This document shows positions 63,640 to 64,000 of a stretch of DNA of 64,000 bases, in pieces. Made by a program: the position numbers and the translations under genes. Below the pieces are notes generated by a model that was not told the origin of the DNA, ran no database searches, and saw only the letters and a program-made list of their open reading frames with translations. Position 1 is the stretch's first letter. The number at the start of each line of letters is the position of its first letter. The DNA is from Onchocerca lupi (lineage: Eukaryota > Nematoda > Chromadorea > Rhabditida > Onchocercidae), in contig JAOVVO010000223.1 in assembly GCA_028564675.1 (NCBI GenBank), positions 47,193-111,192 on the forward strand, in the 5' to 3' direction.

Positions 63640-63840
63640 AAATGCTATCTGTTACTGACGATGGATCTCTCCGGAAGTTCTCCACCGATTGTTTTCAAAT
63701 TTTGACACAGCTTTGAATTCCAATGATCATATTTGATCATATAGACATACTTATTTTTTTCACGTATCACGTCCGTGACAACTGAAAATAAGTAAGGAAG
63801 TGGGATTTATTGATTCCGCCTACTTTTTTTTCTCTCATTC
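63640..63840 (+). repeat. Dispersed repeat R2, copy near window end
   Basis: Matches 49780-49960 and 48725-48930: caccgattgtttt, aaattttgacacag, atatagacatactta, cgt(g/c)..tgacaactgaaaataag, then a ccgcctactt end. Confidence 0.6.
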
Positions 63841-63910
63841 CCCTTCTTCCTCCCATTTCTCTCTCTCCTTTTTTTCTTGAGTAAAAGATACGATTAGTAA
63901 TGATAATAGT

Positions 63911-63920
63911 AATAGTAATA

Positions 63921-64000
<80 letters not shown>
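63911..64000 (+). repeat. (ATA)n trinucleotide microsatellite running off the window
   Basis: Near-perfect AAT repeat of at least 26 units to the last base. Its real length lies outside the window. Confidence 0.95.

Noticed and set aside
63455..63685. 76-codon minus-strand frame with poly-Phe
   Set aside because: Crosses a poly-A tract and two different repeats; no gene evidence.

Overview
The window looks like nuclear DNA of a parasitic nematode, most likely a filarial (spirurid) worm. This is an inference. It is very AT-rich and has multi-exon genes whose introns are mostly about 200-600 bp with GTAAGT/TTTCAG-type junctions. It also carries BEL/Pao (Tas-like) retrotransposon and Helitron debris, and a rhodopsin-like receptor resembling nematode chemoreceptors. 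No rRNA, tRNA, CRISPR or bacterial-style operon was seen.

Layout. (1) 587-17550, minus: a complete 36-exon gene for a HEAT-repeat protein of the MROH1 (HEATR7A) family, 1699 residues when spliced in frame, with a decayed copy of one exon in an intron. (2) 17.6-31.3 kb: a repeat-rich stretch holding three LTR-like copies of one family, a decayed Pao Gag fragment, a broken minus-strand gene with an LEDD glycosyltransferase-type motif, and two small minus-strand genes of unknown function (147 and 135 residues). The first of these sits in a local exon duplication. (3) 31.3-37.5 kb, plus: two tandem paralogues for small secreted cysteine-rich proteins ending in C-x-C-x4-CN, a signature of the Ly6/activin-receptor three-finger fold. 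The second carries a Ser/Thr-rich, mucin-like tail. (4) 39.6-45.2 kb, minus: a complete nine-exon SLC19-family (folate/thiamine) transporter, 458 residues, with an inverted repeat pair in its introns. (5) 48.7-51.8 kb: nested repeats including a Helitron Rep/helicase fragment inside an LTR-like copy. (6) 52.3-56.9 kb, minus: a broken duplicate of the SLC19 gene, with a decayed Pao element and other DNA in place of its middle exons and with two copies of its last exon. (7) 57.3-59.8 kb, plus: a multi-exon serpentine (7TM) receptor. (8) 59.8-64.0 kb: decayed coding-like fragments, a second copy of a ~600 bp repeat found at 51.2 kb, and a terminal trinucleotide microsatellite.

The genes do not form a pathway. 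MROH1 is an ordinary large conserved gene. The SLC19 transporter would bring in a vitamin, while the secreted proteins and the receptor face the outside. The strongest unusual signals are the layered history of the SLC19 duplicate, the pair of secreted LU-like paralogues with divergent tails, the exon duplication around the small gene at 23-24 kb, and a Pao relic that keeps the start of an envelope-like reading frame after an internal deletion. Exon boundaries were derived by hand from splice signals and reading-frame continuity. No searches were run.
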